Below are positions 7,909-16,535 of a stretch of 64,000 nt of DNA, piece by piece (positions within the stretch are counted from its first letter, which is position 1; each line of letters opens with the position of its first letter). The notes below the pieces were generated by a model. That model was not told the origin of the DNA, did no database searches, and saw only the letters and a program-made list of their open reading frames with translations. Source of the stretch: Actinomadura_E scrupuli (GTDB lineage: Bacteria; Actinomycetota; Actinomycetes; Streptosporangiales; Streptosporangiaceae); the NCBI RefSeq assembly GCF_050971785.1, contig NZ_JBPCCU010000002.1:806001-870000 (forward strand), written 5' to 3'. The position numbers were made by a program, and so were the translations under genes.

Positions 7909-8032
7909 GCCGCGGGGAACGCAATGGTCTTCGAAGCACTCTGCATCGAGTATCGATTCGCGCCAGCAAGCTTGGTCCTCGGCGGACGCCCTCACGGGTG
8001 GCCGGGGATCGCAACAACGAGGAGTTTTCGTC

Positions 8033-8659
8033 GTGTCCGAGGTACGCATCGCCGCCGAGCCGCGCACTGAGTTCGGTAAGGGTGCCGCCCGGCGCACCCG
8101 CCGGGCCGGTAGGGTGCCCGCCGTCCTCTATGGTCACGGCACCGACCCACAGCACATCTCACTGCCCGGGCACGAGCTCATGCTCGCCCTGAAGACCTCG
8201 AACGTGCTGCTTCGCGTTCAGGGCCTCAGCGGTGCCGACGAGCTCGCGCTGCCGAAGGACGTGCAGCGGGACCCGATCAAGGGTTTCCTCGAGCACGTCG
8301 ACCTGCTGCTGGTGAAGCGCGGTGAGAAGGTCGCCGTCGAGATCCCGGTGCAGCTGACCGGTGAGATCGTCTCGGGCAACCGGCTGGACCAGCAGCTGGT
8401 CCAGATCGCGGTCGAGGCCGAGGCCACCCACATCCCGCAGTCGGTCGAGATCAACGTGGACGGCCTGGACGTCGGCGCAGTGATCTACGCCAAGGACGTC
8501 GAGCTGCCGCGCGGGGTCACCCTCGCCGTCGACGAGGACGCGCTCGTCCTGCAGATCGTGGCCGAGAAGACCGCCGAGCAGGCCGAGGCCGAGATCGCCG
8601 GCGAAGGCGCCGAGGCCGCCGCCGAGGAGCCCTCGGCCGAGGAAGCCTCCGCCGAGTAA
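8033..8659 (+). CDS. rplY: 50S ribosomal protein L25, long CTC/TL5 form
   Basis: 208 residues from the GTG at 8033; GAGGAG at 8019-8024 lies 8 bases before it. The N-terminal 5S-rRNA-binding domain shows RTEFGKGAARRTRRAGRVPA and YGHG; a second domain (EVEATHIPQ region) is typical of the CTC/TL5 forms. The last 30 or so residues are almost only Ala and Glu. The protein binds 5S rRNA and is linked to stress in several bacteria. It lies between prs and pth, as in related genomes. Confidence 0.93.
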   Translation: MSEVRIAAEPRTEFGKGAARRTRRAGRVPAVLYGHGTDPQHISLPGHELMLALKTSNVLLRVQGLSGADELALPKDVQRDPIKGFLEHVDLLLVKRGEKVAVEIPVQLTGEIVSGNRLDQQLVQIAVEAEATHIPQSVEINVDGLDVGAVIYAKDVELPRGVTLAVDEDALVLQIVAEKTAEQAEAEIAGEGAEAAAEEPSAEEASAE

Positions 8660-8676
8660 CACTGCCTGGTCGTGGT

Positions 8677-8717
8677 CTCCGGCCCTTGTCACGGTGCGAA
8701 CCGTGCGAGGGCCGGAG
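8677..8717 (+). terminator. Strong hairpin between rplY and pth
   Basis: Arms CTCCGGCCCT (8677-8686) and AGGGCCGGAG (8708-8717) pair fully, and an inner CACGGT/ACCGTG stem closes on a GCGA loop, with a small internal mismatch between the two stems. It lies 18 bases after the rplY stop. No T-tract follows, as is usual in high-GC actinomycetes. It would end or attenuate transcription before pth. Confidence 0.6.
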
Positions 8718-8816
8718 GCATGTCGGGCACCGGGCCTCCACCGCGGCTCACCGCACCCCACCGCATCTCGCGGCGGCCCGTGCCGGTGCCCGCGGGCCGT
8801 CGAGCGGAGCGAGCTG

Positions 8817-9401
8817 ATGAACACCGATCTGTGGCTGATCGTCGGTCTGGGCAATCCCGGCCCGGACTACGCCGGAAACCGGCACAACGCCGGTTTCATG
8901 ATCCTCGATGTGCTCGCCGGGCGGATCGGCGGACGTTTCAAGAGCCACCGGGCGCGGGCGGACGTGGTCGAAGGCCGCCTGGGCGGCCCCGGCGGCACCC
9001 GGGTCGTGCTGGCCAAGCCCCGCACCTTCATGAACGAGTCGGGCGGCCCGGTCGCCGGACTGCGCGACTTCTTCAAGGTGCCCGTCGAGCGCCTCATCGT
9101 CGTGCACGACGAACTCGACATCCCGTACGGCGCCGTACGGCTGAAGCGCGGCGGCGGGGACAACGGTCACAACGGGCTGCGCTCCATCACCCGCTCCCTC
9201 GGGGACAAGGAGTACCTCCGGGTCCGCTTCGGAGTGGGCAGGCCGCCCGGCCGGATGGACGCCGCCGCCTTCGTGCTGCGTGACTTCTCCGCCGCGGAGC
9301 GCAAGGAGCTGCCGCTCGAGCTGGAGCGCGGCGCCGACGCGGTGGAGATGCTCGTGGCGCAGGGCCTCGAAGCCTCCCAGAACGCGATCCACGGCTCCTA
9401 G
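8817..9401 (+). CDS. pth: Peptidyl-tRNA hydrolase
   Basis: 194 residues from the ATG at 8817. It opens LIVGLGNPGPDYAGNRHNAGF, with the catalytic His and Asn, followed by KPRTFMNESGG, VVHDELDIPYG and the GGGDNGHNGLRSI loop. The enzyme frees peptides from prematurely released peptidyl-tRNA in the cytosol. Length is usual for the family. It is the last core gene before the polysaccharide locus. Confidence 0.95.
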   Translation: MNTDLWLIVGLGNPGPDYAGNRHNAGFMILDVLAGRIGGRFKSHRARADVVEGRLGGPGGTRVVLAKPRTFMNESGGPVAGLRDFFKVPVERLIVVHDELDIPYGAVRLKRGGGDNGHNGLRSITRSLGDKEYLRVRFGVGRPPGRMDAAAFVLRDFSAAERKELPLELERGADAVEMLVAQGLEASQNAIHGS

Positions 9402-9741
9402 GCGACCGCCCGCCCCCCTATGAGGTCGGTCACACCGGCGCGACCGTCGAGGTGGAGACCCGATCCGGACATCCCTGAACCCCGGTGCCCGGCCCGCCGG
9501 GCCGGCCGCCGGGACGGGCCGGGAACGGCCGATCACCAGCGGTGACGGCCTTCGGACGACCGGGCAGAGTCAGGTCGAAAGTGACCTAATTGAGCCGGGA
9601 TGGAGGTTGGTGTTCGGTAACGTGAAAGTAAGATGCACGTCGATTGGGACTTGAGAGACACGTGAACAATAGCTGTCGTGCGGGTGTCGTCCGGGAGTCC
9701 GCGTCCTGGACGGAACTGTGTCCGACGGTGGTGAGGCGTGC
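9402..9741. other. Gene-free stretch before the polysaccharide locus
   Basis: 340 bases without a supported gene. A perfect 7-bp hairpin GCCCGGC-CC-GCCGGGC (9487-9502) soon after pth could be its transcript end. From about 9580 the base composition becomes less GC-rich than the flanking genes, which suggests the promoter region of the polysaccharide genes. No clear -35/-10 pair was assigned. Confidence 0.5.
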
Positions 9742-11202
9742 ATGACGATCGTCAACGGAGTGCAGGCACGGGTCTCCGCCCGGTCGGCGGCCCAGCTGGA
9801 GGGGGCGACCGCCTGGCTGACCCGGTATGAGCGGAACGCGCGGGCCATCGACTTCCTGAGCGTGTGCGCCGCCAGCCTGCTGGCGTTCCTGCTGCGGTTT
9901 TCGGGCGTCCCCGAGACCTACCCGTACGTCGCGCTCAGCGTTGCGCTGCCGTTCCTGTGGATCCTGTCGCTGACGTTGTCCCGCGCCTACGAGCCGCGGC
10001 TGTTCGGAGTGGGCTGGGAGGAGTTCCGCCGGGTCCTGAACGCCGGGTTCGCGCTGACCGCGACGGTCGCGATCGTCGCCTACGCCACCAAGGTTGAGGT
10101 GGCCCGCGGCTATGTGGTGATGGCGCTGCCGCTGGCGACCTTCCTCGACCTCGTCGGCCGCTACTGGCTGCGCAAGCGCCTGCATCGGCAGCGGTGGCAG
10201 GGCGCCTGCATGCGCCGGGTCGTGGCCGTCGGCCATCGCGCGGCCATCAGCGACCTGATCAGGCTGCTGCGCCAGAAGCGCTACCACGGGATGGCCGTGG
10301 TGGCGGTCTGCCTGCCGGAGCGGCCGCCCAACGGCGAGCACTTCGTCGAGGGCGTCCGCGTGCACGGCGACTTCAAGGAGATCGCTCAGGTGGTCCATGC
10401 CATCGGCGCCGACTCGGTCGCGGTGCTGGCGTGCCCCGAGATGGACGGCACCGCGCTGCGCCGGCTGGCTTGGCAGATCGAGCAGGACGACATCGAGCTC
10501 GTGGTGGCGCCGGCGCTGATGGACGTGGCGGGGCCGCGCATCTCGGTCCGGCCGGTCGCCGGCCTGCCCCTGCTGCACGTGGACCATCCCGAGCTGACCG
10601 GCGGCCGCCAGCTCGTCAAGAGCCTGTTCGACAAGATCGGCGCCACGTTCGCCCTCGTGCTGCTGGCGCCGCTGCTCGCCGTGATAGCCCTGGCGATCCG
10701 GGTCACCAGCGCCGGTCCGGCACTGTTCCGGCAGACCCGGGTCGGCAAGGACGGCAAGGAGTTCACCGTCCTGAAGTTCCGCACCATGGTGCAGGAGGCC
10801 GAGGCGCTCAAGGTCGGGCTGGCCGAGCGGAACGAGCACGACGGCGTACTGTTCAAGATCAAGAAGGATCCCCGCATCACGCGGGTGGGGGGCGTCCTGC
10901 GCCGGTATTCGCTCGACGAGCTGCCCCAGCTCATCAACGTGCTGCGCGGCGACATGTCGATGGTCGGGCCCCGGCCGCCCCTGGCGGAGGAGGTGGCACA
11001 GTACGGTGATGACGTGCGGCGCCGGCTGGTGGTCCGCCCGGGTCTGACGGGTCTGTGGCAGGTGAACGGACGCTCGGATCTGACCTGGGAGGAATCCGTC
11101 CGCCTCGACCTGCGCTATGTGGAGAACTGGTCTCTGGCGCTCGATCTGCTCATCCTGTGGAAGACGTGCTCCGCGGTGGTGCGCGGGTCAGGCGCGTACT
11201 GA
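9742..11202 (+). CDS. Polyprenyl-phosphate sugar-phosphate transferase (WbaP/CpsE type), initiating enzyme
   Basis: 486 residues from the ATG at 9742 (GGTGAGG upstream). The N-terminal third holds four or five hydrophobic helices, then a nucleotide-binding-like middle domain. The C-terminal transferase core carries a membrane segment (KIGATFALVLLAPLLAVIAL), FRQTRVGKDGKEF, LKFRTM, SLDELPQLINVLRGDMSMVG, PRPPL and RPGLTGLWQVNGRS. Such enzymes move a sugar-1-phosphate from its nucleotide to undecaprenyl phosphate and so start repeat-unit synthesis at the membrane. The gene opens the locus and is followed closely by cysQ. The sugar (glucose, galactose or other) cannot be told. Confidence 0.9.
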   Translation: MTIVNGVQARVSARSAAQLEGATAWLTRYERNARAIDFLSVCAASLLAFLLRFSGVPETYPYVALSVALPFLWILSLTLSRAYEPRLFGVGWEEFRRVLNAGFALTATVAIVAYATKVEVARGYVVMALPLATFLDLVGRYWLRKRLHRQRWQGACMRRVVAVGHRAAISDLIRLLRQKRYHGMAVVAVCLPERPPNGEHFVEGVRVHGDFKEIAQVVHAIGADSVAVLACPEMDGTALRRLAWQIEQDDIELVVAPALMDVAGPRISVRPVAGLPLLHVDHPELTGGRQLVKSLFDKIGATFALVLLAPLLAVIALAIRVTSAGPALFRQTRVGKDGKEFTVLKFRTMVQEAEALKVGLAERNEHDGVLFKIKKDPRITRVGGVLRRYSLDELPQLINVLRGDMSMVGPRPPLAEEVAQYGDDVRRRLVVRPGLTGLWQVNGRSDLTWEESVRLDLRYVENWSLALDLLILWKTCSAVVRGSGAY

Positions 11203-11231
11203 CACGAGCGTACTGACGCAAAGGGAAGTGG

Positions 11232-12038
11232 ATGCAGGAGTACTCGGGGGACGACCATGAGGTCGCGGCACGGCTGGCGACCGAGGCGGGGCGGCTGCTG
11301 CTGCGGATCCGGGCCGAGGGCGGCCCCGATGTCCGGGACGCCGGCGACCGTGGATCACACGACTTCCTGATGGCGGCGCTCGGCCGGGCGCGCCCCGGGG
11401 ACGCCGTCCTCAGCGAGGAGGGTGCGGACGACCTCGCCAGGCTCGACGCGGACCGGGTGTGGATCGTCGACCCGCTCGACGGGACCCGCGAGTTCGGCGA
11501 GGAGGGACGGCCGGACTGGGCCGTCCACGTCGCCCTGTGGCGGCGGGACGCGACGGGCCCCGGCGGCGGTCTCAGCGCCGGTGCGGTGGCGCTGCCCGCC
11601 CGGGAGGTCACACTGAGCACGGCGGCGGCCGGCGCCAGGGCCGGAGACCTTCCGCTCACCGTTCAGCCGCCCCGGCCGGGTAGGATCCGCATCGCGGTCA
11701 GCCGCACCCGGCCGCCGGTCTTCGTGCAGCGGATGGCCGAGCGGCTGCCGGCGGAGGTCGAGCTGGTCCCCATCGGATCGGCCGGCGCGAAGATCTCCGC
11801 GGTGCTGCTCGGCGAGGTCGACGCGTACGTGCACGCCGGTGGCCAGTACGAATGGGACTCGGCCGCACCGGCCGCCGTCGCGCTGGCCGCGGGAGCGCAC
11901 GCCTCCCGTGTCGACGGCACGGAGCTCGCGTACAACCAGAAGGACACCAAACTCCCCGATATCCTGGTCTGCCACCCCTCGCTGGCGCCAGTGCTGCTCG
12001 CCGGTATCCGGGAAGTAAGCGACGCCCTGCCGGGTTAG
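11232..12038 (+). CDS. cysQ: 3'(2'),5'-bisphosphate nucleotidase (CysQ-like)
   Basis: 268 residues. Inositol-monophosphatase superfamily metal site: Glu-Glu in VLSEEGADD, then DPLDGTREF and WDSAAPAAVALAAGAH. CysQ members hydrolyse PAP, the by-product of sulfotransfer from PAPS, to AMP. Membership in the cysQ subgroup rather than plain inositol phosphatase is inferred mainly from cysD and cysN directly downstream. It starts 29 bases after the sugar transferase stop, which ties sulfate metabolism to the polysaccharide locus. Confidence 0.8.
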   Translation: MQEYSGDDHEVAARLATEAGRLLLRIRAEGGPDVRDAGDRGSHDFLMAALGRARPGDAVLSEEGADDLARLDADRVWIVDPLDGTREFGEEGRPDWAVHVALWRRDATGPGGGLSAGAVALPAREVTLSTAAAGARAGDLPLTVQPPRPGRIRIAVSRTRPPVFVQRMAERLPAEVELVPIGSAGAKISAVLLGEVDAYVHAGGQYEWDSAAPAAVALAAGAHASRVDGTELAYNQKDTKLPDILVCHPSLAPVLLAGIREVSDALPG

Positions 12039-12086
12039 TCCAACCACGACCGACCACGGCCGACCACGCGGAGAGAAGTTCTGATC

Positions 12087-13001
12087 ATGCAGCGCAGCGA
12101 CTACCTGCTGTCACAGCTCGACGTCCTCGAGGCCGAGTCGATCCACATCATGCGTGAGATCGCCGCCGAGTTCGAGCGTCCCGTCCTGCTCTTCTCCGGA
12201 GGCAAGGACAGCATCGTCATGCTCCGTCTCGCGCAGAAGGCGTTCTGGCCGGCGCGGATCCCGTTCCCGGTGATGCACGTCGACACCGGGCACAACTTCC
12301 CGGAGGTCATCGAGTACCGCGACCGCCGGGTCGCGGAGCTGGGGCTGCGGCTGGTGGTCGCGAGCGTCCAGGACTCGATCGACGCCGGCCGGGTCGTCGA
12401 GGAGACCGGCAAGCGGGCCAGCCGTAACCGGCTGCAGACCACGGCGCTGCTGGACGCCATCGAGGAGCACGAGTTCACCGCGGCGTTCGGCGGAGCCCGC
12501 CGGGACGAGGAGAAGGCCCGCTCCAAGGAGCGGGTGGTCTCGGTCCGGGACGACTTCGGCCAGTGGGACCCCAAGAACCAGCGGCCCGAGCTGTGGAACC
12601 TCTACAACACCAAGATCCGGCGCGGCGAGCACGTCCGGGTGTTCCCGCTGTCCAACTGGACCGAGCTGGACATCTGGGAGTACATCGACCGGGAGCAGGT
12701 GGAGATCCCGTCCATCTACTTCGCGCACACCCGGATGGTCTTCGAGCGCGACGGCATGCTGCTCGCCGACAGTCCCTACGCCAAGCGCGACGAGGGCGAG
12801 CCGGTCTTCGAGGCGACCGTGCGCTACCGGACGGTCGGGGACCTGACGGTGACCGGTGCCGTCAAGTCGTCCGCGGCGACCCTCTCCGAGGTCATCGACG
12901 AGATCAAGGCCACCCGGGTCACCGAGCGGGGACAGACCCGCGCCGACGACCGGGCCAGCGAGGCGGCGATGGAAGACCGTAAGAAGGAAGGGTATTTCTA
13001 G
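12087..13001 (+). CDS. cysD: Sulfate adenylyltransferase subunit 2
   Basis: 304 residues from the ATG at 12087. PP-loop ATP pyrophosphatase motif LFSGGKDSIVML, then HVDTGHNFPEVIEYRD, FGGARRDEEKARSKER and PLSNWTELDIWEYI, all typical of CysD. With CysN it adenylates sulfate to APS in the cytosol. Its stop shares one base with the cysN start, so the pair is coupled. It lies in the polysaccharide locus and has no cysH partner here. Confidence 0.96.
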   Translation: MQRSDYLLSQLDVLEAESIHIMREIAAEFERPVLLFSGGKDSIVMLRLAQKAFWPARIPFPVMHVDTGHNFPEVIEYRDRRVAELGLRLVVASVQDSIDAGRVVEETGKRASRNRLQTTALLDAIEEHEFTAAFGGARRDEEKARSKERVVSVRDDFGQWDPKNQRPELWNLYNTKIRRGEHVRVFPLSNWTELDIWEYIDREQVEIPSIYFAHTRMVFERDGMLLADSPYAKRDEGEPVFEATVRYRTVGDLTVTGAVKSSAATLSEVIDEIKATRVTERGQTRADDRASEAAMEDRKKEGYF

Positions 13002-14305
13002 TGGCCAGCTCTGGTTACAGTCCCCAGAAGGCCGGGCACCGGGTGGACATCCTGCGGTTCGCCACCGCCGGCTCGGTCGACGACGGCAAGTCCACGCTCA
13101 TCGGCCGGCTGCTCTTCGACTCCAAGTCGATCTTCGAGGACCAGCTGGAGGCGGTCGAGCGCACCAGCCAGGACCGCGGCGAGGACTACACCAACCTCGC
13201 GCTGCTGACCGACGGGCTGCGCGCCGAGCGCGAGCAGGGCATCACCATCGACGTCGCCTACCGCTACTTCGCGACGCCCAAGCGCAAGTTCATCATCGCC
13301 GACACCCCGGGGCACATCCAGTACACCCGGAACATGGTCACCGGAGCCTCCACCGCCGACCTCGCGATCATCCTGGTCGACGCCCGCAAGGGCCTGCTGG
13401 AACAGTCCCGGCGGCACGCGTTCCTCACCACGCTGCTGCGCGTCCCGCACGTGGTGGTCGCGGTCAACAAGATGGACCTGGTCGACTACGACCAGGAGGT
13501 CTTCGACCGCATCCACGACGAGTTCACCGCGTTCGCCGCGAAGCTGGCCGTGACCGACCTGACGTTCGTGCCGATCTCCGCGCTCAACGGCGACAACGTG
13601 GTCGAGCGGTCGCCGAACATGCCGTGGTACGACGGCTCCTCGCTGCTGCACCACCTCGAGAACGTGCACATCGCCTCCGACCGCAACCTGATCGACGTGC
13701 GCTTCCCAATCCAGTACGTCATCCGGCCGCACAAGTCGACCGACCCGGAGCTGCACGACTACCGCGGTTACGCGGGGCAGGTCGCGGGCGGGGTGCTGAA
13801 GACCGGTGACGAGGTCGTGCACCTGCCGTCCGGGCTGACCACCACCATCACCGGCATCGACACGATGGACGGGCCGGTCGATCAGGCGTTCCCGCCGATG
13901 TCGGTGACGCTGCGGCTGGCCGACGAGATGGACATCTCCCGCGGTGACATGATCGCCCGGCCCAACAACCAGCCCAAGGTGGCCCAGGAACTGCAGGCGA
14001 TGGTCTGCTGGCTGACCGATGACCGGGTGCTGTCCCCCCGCACCAAGCTGGTCATCAAGCACACGACCCGTACGGCGCGGGCGATGGTCCGGGATCTGCA
14101 CTACCGCCTGGACATCAACACCCTGCACCGCGACGAGGGCGCGGAGTCGCTGAAGCTCAACGAGATCGGCCGGGTCGGCCTGCGGATCACCCAGCCGCTG
14201 TTCGTGGACGACTACAGCCGTAACCGTCTGACCGGGGGGTTCATCCTCATCGACGAGGCCACCAACGGAACCGTCGGAGCCGGGATGATCATCGACACCA
14301 AGTAG
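13001..14305 (+). CDS. cysN: Sulfate adenylyltransferase subunit 1 (GTPase)
   Basis: 434 residues. G-domain motifs: G1 GSVDDGKST, G3 DTPGHIQYTRNMV and G4 VNKMDLVDYD; the rest are the beta-barrel domains of the EF-Tu-like family. GTP hydrolysis by CysN drives APS formation by CysD. The length is that of CysN alone: there is no C-terminal APS kinase as in CysNC fusions. The kinase activity is instead supplied by a separate fusion protein at 29592-31115. The GTG start overlaps the cysD stop. Confidence 0.96.
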   Translation: MASSGYSPQKAGHRVDILRFATAGSVDDGKSTLIGRLLFDSKSIFEDQLEAVERTSQDRGEDYTNLALLTDGLRAEREQGITIDVAYRYFATPKRKFIIADTPGHIQYTRNMVTGASTADLAIILVDARKGLLEQSRRHAFLTTLLRVPHVVVAVNKMDLVDYDQEVFDRIHDEFTAFAAKLAVTDLTFVPISALNGDNVVERSPNMPWYDGSSLLHHLENVHIASDRNLIDVRFPIQYVIRPHKSTDPELHDYRGYAGQVAGGVLKTGDEVVHLPSGLTTTITGIDTMDGPVDQAFPPMSVTLRLADEMDISRGDMIARPNNQPKVAQELQAMVCWLTDDRVLSPRTKLVIKHTTRTARAMVRDLHYRLDINTLHRDEGAESLKLNEIGRVGLRITQPLFVDDYSRNRLTGGFILIDEATNGTVGAGMIIDTK

Positions 14306-14366
14306 AAGCGGTGACCATGGAACCCCCCTTCAGGCGCTCCGCCCGGCCGGTCCCGGACCAGCGGGC

Positions 14367-15335
14367 ATGAGGGCCGTGCGCAGGCGCGCCGCCGCGGCGG
14401 GCACAATCGTGATGGCCGCTGCCCTGGCGCTGGCGGCCTGCGGCCAGGCGAAGAAGACGCCCACGATCCGGTCGACCGTCCCGCCGGGGGTGGCGCCGAC
14501 CCCTCCGGTCCAGGGCGCCTACTTCGGGGCCGCGGTGGACGAGCGCCAGGGGATGGCCAGGTTCGAGACGGGACTGGGCCGGCAACTGGACATCGTCTCG
14601 GAGTACCGGAGCTGGGACCGGCCATTCCCCGCCCCGGCGGAGCTGGCGGCACTGGGGCCCAACCGCCTGCTGATGCTCTCGTGGGACGGCGGCGACACCC
14701 AGGCCATCCTGTCCGGGAGCCAGGACGCCCTGATCCGGCAACGGGCCCGCGCCGTGAAGGCGCTCGGCAAGCCGCTGTTCCTGCGCTGGCGGCGCGAGAT
14801 GGAACGCCGGGAGGTCCGCAAGCAGGTCGGCCCGCCGGCCGGCTACATCGCGGCCTGGAAGCACATCCGGGAGATCTTCCGCCAGGAGCGGGCCGACAAC
14901 GCCGCGTGGATCTGGTGTCCCGCCGCCAAGGGGTTCGCCTCCGGTGCCGCGGCCGCCTACTACCCCGGCGACGACCAGGTCGACTGGCTCTGCGCGGACG
15001 CCTATCCCGAGCGCCCGGCCGAGTACGCCGAGCTGGCCCCGGTGGTCAAGCCGTTCCTGGAGTGGGCCAAGGAACGCCCCAAGCCCATCATGATCGGCGA
15101 GTTCGGGGTGCCTCGCGCCTACGGCCCCCGGCGGGCCGAGTGGCTGCGCAAGGCCGCCCAGACCCTCCAGGATCCGCAGATCAAGGCGGTGGTCTACCAC
15201 AACGAGGACGTGGTGGTGGGGAGCACCAAGGTGCGGTACTCGCTGGACGGCGACCAGCCGGCCATGTCCGCGATGCGGGAGCTGGCCACCACGCCGTATT
15301 TCAACTCCCGCAACCTGCCGGTCAGCAGTGGCTGA
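14367..15335 (+). CDS. Secreted lipoprotein with a GH26-like (beta-mannanase fold) domain
   Basis: 322 residues. Signal peptide with lipobox LAAC (Cys25) and a Pro/Thr linker. The rest resembles GH26: FLRWRREM (residues 138-145) matches the acid/base strand, with Glu144 in the catalytic place; YIAAWKHIREIF and AAWIWCP follow; PIMIGEFGV places a nucleophile-like Glu at 245. The usual Asn-Gly-x-Trp after the acid/base Glu is missing (ERREV here), so the substrate may differ from mannan. It sits between cysN and rmlA and may trim the polysaccharide outside the membrane. Confidence 0.7.
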   Translation: MRAVRRRAAAAGTIVMAAALALAACGQAKKTPTIRSTVPPGVAPTPPVQGAYFGAAVDERQGMARFETGLGRQLDIVSEYRSWDRPFPAPAELAALGPNRLLMLSWDGGDTQAILSGSQDALIRQRARAVKALGKPLFLRWRREMERREVRKQVGPPAGYIAAWKHIREIFRQERADNAAWIWCPAAKGFASGAAAAYYPGDDQVDWLCADAYPERPAEYAELAPVVKPFLEWAKERPKPIMIGEFGVPRAYGPRRAEWLRKAAQTLQDPQIKAVVYHNEDVVVGSTKVRYSLDGDQPAMSAMRELATTPYFNSRNLPVSSG

Positions 15336-15467
15336 GAGCCGTCCCGGATCGCAAGGCCATTGTGACGATTGGGACCGCAGTTGTGCCGTAAAGTTTGCGA
15401 AGCTCCCCGTTATCCGCGTTGTGGCCATACGTTCACCGGTCAGGGCTGCTCATGTGAGGGAGAGTCG

Positions 15468-16535
15468 ATGAAAGCGCTCGTCCTGTCCGGAGGTGCGGGT
15501 TCGCGGTTGCGGCCCATCACCCACACCTCGGCCAAGCAACTGGTGCCGGTGGCCAACAAGCCGGTCCTGTTCTACGTGCTCGAGGCGGTCCGCGAGGCCG
15601 GGATCACCGAGGTCGGGATCGTGGTGGGCGAGACCGCCCTGGAGATCCAGGAGGCGGTCGGCGACGGCTCGCAATTCGGGCTCGACGTGACCTACCTGCC
15701 GCAGGAGGCCCCGCTCGGGCTGGCGCACGCCGTCCTGATCTCCCGGGAGTTCCTGGGCGAGGACGACTTCGTGATGTACCTCGGCGACAACTTCATCGTC
15801 GGCGGGATCAGGCCGCTGGTCGAGCGGTTCCGCGCCGAGCGGCCGCACGCCCAGATCATGCTGACCCGGGTCTCCGACCCCCGTGCCTTCGGGGTGGCCG
15901 AGCTGAACTCCGCCGGCCAGGTCATCGGGCTGGAGGAGAAGCCGAGCGTGCCCAAGAGCGACCTCGCGCTGGTCGGCGTCTACATGTTCAGCCCGGCCGT
16001 GCACGAGGCGGTGGCCTCGCTCAAGCCGTCCTGGCGCGGCGAGCTGGAGATCACCGACGCCATCCAGTGGATGATCGACGGCGGGCACCGGGTGGACTCC
16101 ACGGTCATCTCGGGTTACTGGAAGGACACCGGCAACGTCACCGACATGCTCGAGGTCAACCGGCTGGTGCTGGAGGGCATCGAACCGCTCATCGAGGGCG
16201 ACGTCGACCGCGGCAGCGAGCTGATCGGGCGGGTGGTGATCGAGGCCGGGGCGACGGTGCAGAGGTCGCGGATCGTGGGGCCGGTCATCATCGGCGCCGG
16301 CTCGCTGATCCGGGACTCCTACGTCGGGCCCTCCACGTCGATCGACCGCGACTGCCAGGTGATCGACAGCGAGATCGAGTACTCGATCGTCCTGCGCGGC
16401 TCCTCCATCGACGGGGTGAGCCGCATCGAATGCTCTCTGATCGGCCGCGAGGTCGAGGTGACCCCCGCTCCCCGGGTGCCCAGGGCACACCGGCTCGTCC
16501 TAGGAGATCACAGCAAAGTGCAGATCAGCTCATGA
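15468..16535 (+). CDS. rmlA: Glucose-1-phosphate thymidylyltransferase, long form
   Basis: 355 residues from the ATG at 15468 (GGGAGAG upstream). Nucleotidyltransferase motifs LVLSGGAGSRLRPITHTSAK, PVANKPVLFYVLE, YLGDNFI and EEKP are seen. The C-terminal 110 residues are hexapeptide beta-helix repeats, as in the long RmlA/StrD type. It makes dTDP-glucose, the first step to dTDP-rhamnose. Its stop overlaps the rmlB start (ATGA). Confidence 0.92.
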   Translation: MKALVLSGGAGSRLRPITHTSAKQLVPVANKPVLFYVLEAVREAGITEVGIVVGETALEIQEAVGDGSQFGLDVTYLPQEAPLGLAHAVLISREFLGEDDFVMYLGDNFIVGGIRPLVERFRAERPHAQIMLTRVSDPRAFGVAELNSAGQVIGLEEKPSVPKSDLALVGVYMFSPAVHEAVASLKPSWRGELEITDAIQWMIDGGHRVDSTVISGYWKDTGNVTDMLEVNRLVLEGIEPLIEGDVDRGSELIGRVVIEAGATVQRSRIVGPVIIGAGSLIRDSYVGPSTSIDRDCQVIDSEIEYSIVLRGSSIDGVSRIECSLIGREVEVTPAPRVPRAHRLVLGDHSKVQISS

